DNA from: Parachlamydiales bacterium
GTDB taxonomy: Bacteria > Chlamydiota > Chlamydiia > Chlamydiales > Simkaniaceae
Length of the DNA: 7,368 bases
NCBI GenBank assembly: GCA_030641465.1
Contig: DAOWHK010000015.1
Span: forward strand, 1-7,368
Direction: 5' to 3'
Positions 6,138-7,368 of this stretch are shown here, piece by piece. The notes below the pieces were generated by a model. The model did not search any database and was not told where the DNA came from. It saw nothing but the letters and a program-made list of their open reading frames with translations. Each line of letters starts with the position of its first letter. Position 1 is the stretch's first letter. Both the position numbers and the translations under genes were made by a program.

Positions 6138-6350
6138 TCAACTAAGTTCCAGAAATCGTCGGGCCTTAGCACTAAACATCGACTTCAAAATAAATTTACC
6201 GTTTCTGCTACAAGCTCTTCGATGAGATATTTTCTCGCTGGACATAATCCAGTTAGATAAGTATTATTTTCTAAAAACCCATAAGGAAGCACTGAATAAC
6301 CCCGTTACTTCAATTCCAGAGTTAATTAGCGCTTCCAAAAAAACCCTAGT
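6138..6350 (-). pseudogene. Possible frameshifted gene remnant (LysR-like C-terminus?)
   Basis: Between the purA promoter and secD, three minus-strand frames each carry protein-like sequence that could be pieces of one ancestral gene. Near 6345-6300 one frame reads LEALINSGIEVT. Near 6303-6190 a second reads SVLPYGFLENNTYLTG, then ARKYLIEELVAETVNLF and a stop. Near 6200-6138 the third reads ILKSMFSAKARRFLELS and a stop. Joined through two frameshifts, the order resembles the end of a LysR-type regulator effector domain (a GlGIavLP-like block, a short linker, then a SAKxRxF helix near the C-terminus). This is a pattern match by eye, and each piece is short enough to arise by chance in AT-rich DNA. 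No start or ribosome site was found, and there is no intact frame. Confidence 0.25.
6285..6336. repeat. Imperfect 16-bp inverted repeat with 20-nt loop
   Basis: The left arm GGAAGCACTGAATAAC (6285-6300) and the right arm GTTAATTAGCGCTTCC (6321-6336) pair at 13 of 16 positions, plus one G-T pair on the plus-strand RNA. The outer six pairs are perfect. Seven As follow the right arm on the plus strand, so it is not a plus-strand intrinsic terminator. On the minus strand the stem is followed by TTATGGG and then Ts, a poor terminator at best. It could be a structured RNA, a protein-binding site or the scar of a small element. Confidence 0.5.
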
Positions 6351-6377
6351 TCATTGTCCCTTTATATCTGTTATATA
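6350..6377 (+). promoter_or_regulatory. Candidate secD promoter
   Basis: TTCATT (6350-6355), a 16-nt spacer and TATATA (6372-6377) give a start near 6384 and a leader of about 54 nt. Both hexamers are imperfect. The -10 lies inside the dyad at 6358-6380. An alternative -10 is TAATAT at 6386-6391 without a good -35. Confidence 0.3.
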
Positions 6378-6380
6378 GGG
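6358..6380. promoter_or_regulatory. Operator-like dyad upstream of secD
   Basis: CCCTTTATA (6358-6366) and TATATAGGG (6372-6380) are inverted copies with one mismatch in nine, around a 5-nt centre. The dyad covers the spacer and -10 of the candidate secD promoter, where a bound dimeric repressor would block transcription. It could instead form a hairpin in any transcript starting further upstream. No regulator is identified. Confidence 0.35.
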
Positions 6381-6421
6381 AAAGTTAATATTGAATTGGA
6401 CACAACCTCTTAACTCTTGAT

Positions 6422-6434
6422 AAGGAAATCTCCT
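6422..6434 (+). promoter_or_regulatory. secD ribosome-binding site within a small stem
   Basis: AAGGA (6422-6426) lies 11 nt before the ATG at 6438 and is the only Shine-Dalgarno candidate. Its AGGA could pair with TCCT at 6431-6434 around a 4-nt loop. Four pairs make a marginal hairpin, so masking of the site is only a possibility. Confidence 0.4.
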
Positions 6435-6437
6435 AAT

Positions 6438-7368
6438 ATGGAAAAGCGTAAACGTTGGCAATCAGTCATAATCTTTCTAGTATTAGCTTTAACAATCTAC
6501 AATATTCTACCAACAATTTGTTATTACTCAAAGCCACTGACAAAGCCGGTTCACGAAAAAGAAGCCCTAAATATTGCAAAAGATGCAATGAATCGCGTAA
6601 ATATCCTTGAGAAAAACGCAATAAGTTGGGTTGACTCTTTCACAAAATTATTAAACATAAAAAATGTTGCCATTTCTGATAACACCGAAAATCCCGAATT
6701 CATAGATGTTTCCTTTGAAAATATTGAAGATACTAATAAATTCAAACGATTTATGCCAAGAGCTGGAAGCTTAATTCCATTTGTTCCAGCCCAACTCTCA
6801 ATAATCCAGCAAGAGACTGAATCAAAGCAAGTCACAATTGAGCGCAATATCCCTATTCGATTTGATCAAAACAATGTAGACACGTATTTTACATTTACCA
6901 CCAAAAAAAATGATAACAATCAAGTATCAGCGCTCTATCGTGATATTATTTTCGACAGACTATTACAAACCGGACTTGCAATCGGAGGTCCTAGTGAAAA
7001 CGCAAATTATCTAAGCGCTATAGTCCATCAAAGTTCAAGCACCAGATCAGATGAATTCCTTTTTTTACTTGCTCAAAACGTCCTGTCCTATGCAAATACT
7101 TTTGGGGAAGATTCCCCTATTACCAAACGTTATTTTTCCACATTTTCCCAAAACTACTTCCAAAATAAACGAAGCGAAATTGATCACCTAATTTCCTCAA
7201 TGAATAGCCTCAAAGATTCTATCCGCCTAGAACGTATCCGCATCCAAGAAAAAGATACGAAGCAAAGAGAAAAAGGAAGCTTTTTAGAGACAAACGAGCA
7301 ACAGACATTAAATTTTTTAGTAAGCAGAGAAGCTACCCTGACAGATGCCGCAGGAATGATCCAAAGAA
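6438..7368 (+). CDS. secD: SecD-like protein translocase subunit, N-terminal part (3' end outside window)
   Basis: The frame is open for 310 codons from the ATG at 6438 to the window edge. It begins with a basic MEKRKRWQ and one membrane segment (about 9-29) with YNILPT and YYSKPL after it, like the N-terminus I recall for the chlamydial SecD/SecDF protein. The rest visible is a charged, mostly soluble region that would face the periplasm. It includes a long polar helical stretch around 245-290 (ISSMNSLKDSIRLERIRIQE). SecD with SecF uses the proton gradient to help pull exported proteins from SecYEG. The first transmembrane helix, the large following domain, and the position beside uppS-cdsA-cmk as in Chlamydia support the call. 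The diagnostic later domains are not in the window, so whether SecF is fused cannot be seen. Divergently transcribed from purA. Confidence 0.65.
   Translation, partial: MEKRKRWQSVIIFLVLALTIYNILPTICYYSKPLTKPVHEKEALNIAKDAMNRVNILEKNAISWVDSFTKLLNIKNVAISDNTENPEFIDVSFENIEDTNKFKRFMPRAGSLIPFVPAQLSIIQQETESKQVTIERNIPIRFDQNNVDTYFTFTTKKNDNNQVSALYRDIIFDRLLQTGLAIGGPSENANYLSAIVHQSSSTRSDEFLFLLAQNVLSYANTFGEDSPITKRYFSTFSQNYFQNKRSEIDHLISSMNSLKDSIRLERIRIQEKDTKQREKGSFLETNEQQTLNFLVSREATLTDAAGMIQR

Larger units (their letters stand above)
6051..6437. other. Divergent intergenic region between purA and secD
   Basis: A 387-nt stretch without an intact gene. It holds the two outward-facing promoter candidates, the 6285-6336 inverted repeat, the 6358-6380 dyad and the possible gene remnant. 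I saw no tRNA, CRISPR or insertion-sequence structure in it. An in-frame TAA at 6411 bounds the secD frame upstream. Confidence 0.7.

Noticed and set aside
6177..6224. CATCGA...TCGATG inverted pair in the intergenic region
   Set aside because: Six bases separated by 36 nt with no extension; expected by chance.
6123..6437. tRNA or CRISPR in the intergenic region
   Set aside because: No cloverleaf with a T-loop GGTTCRA-type box and no regularly spaced direct repeats were seen.
6551..6847. 98-codon minus-strand frame opposite secD
   Set aside because: Antisense to the secD-like frame, which has a start, a ribosome site and a membrane segment; the antisense product looks random.

Overview
The window looks like chromosomal housekeeping DNA from a member of the Chlamydiota, probably a non-Chlamydiaceae ('environmental', amoeba- or arthropod-associated) lineage. 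This is inferred from gene content and order. A Mip-type FKBP gene, a SpoU/TrmL methyltransferase and a thioredoxin sit together, as I recall for mip-spoU-trxA of Chlamydia. The block plsC/cmk, cdsA, uppS and a secD-like gene follows, also a recalled chlamydial cluster. The DNA is clearly AT-rich. The genus cannot be fixed from sequence reading alone.

Layout. 1-651: 3' part of mip, which enters from outside the window, closed by a perfect 30-nt palindrome and a T-run (664-697). 712-1167 (+): trmL, starting only 14 nt after that terminator. 1159-1695 (-): DUF2905 membrane protein and trxA, a tight pair whose tail overlaps the 3' end of trmL. 1778-6050 (-): a compact four-cistron run, transcribed in the order purA, uppS, cdsA, cmk-plsC. 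Its genes overlap or lie 3 nt apart, and a candidate promoter lies just upstream of purA. 6051-6437: a divergent intergenic region with the purA and secD promoter candidates, a long imperfect inverted repeat, an operator-like dyad, and a possible frameshifted gene remnant. 6438-end (+): N-terminal part of a SecD-like translocase subunit, cut by the window edge.

How the genes work together. The minus-strand operon is mainly envelope-lipid supply. UppS makes the C55 carrier lipid. CdsA makes CDP-diacylglycerol from phosphatidate and CTP. The Cmk half phosphorylates CMP, which CDP-diacylglycerol-using enzymes release, returning it to the CTP pool. The PlsC half makes phosphatidate, the substrate of CdsA. 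PurA (IMP to adenylosuccinate) heads this operon and is the metabolic outsider. TrxA supplies thiol reduction, Mip is a prolyl isomerase, and SecD assists protein export.

The most unusual points are the single uninterrupted reading frame joining cytidylate kinase to the PlsC acyltransferase, purA at the head of a lipid operon, and the repeat-rich, possibly decayed gene remnant between purA and secD. I found no clear evidence of a wholly new defence or mobile system; this is mostly a conserved region with several irregularities.
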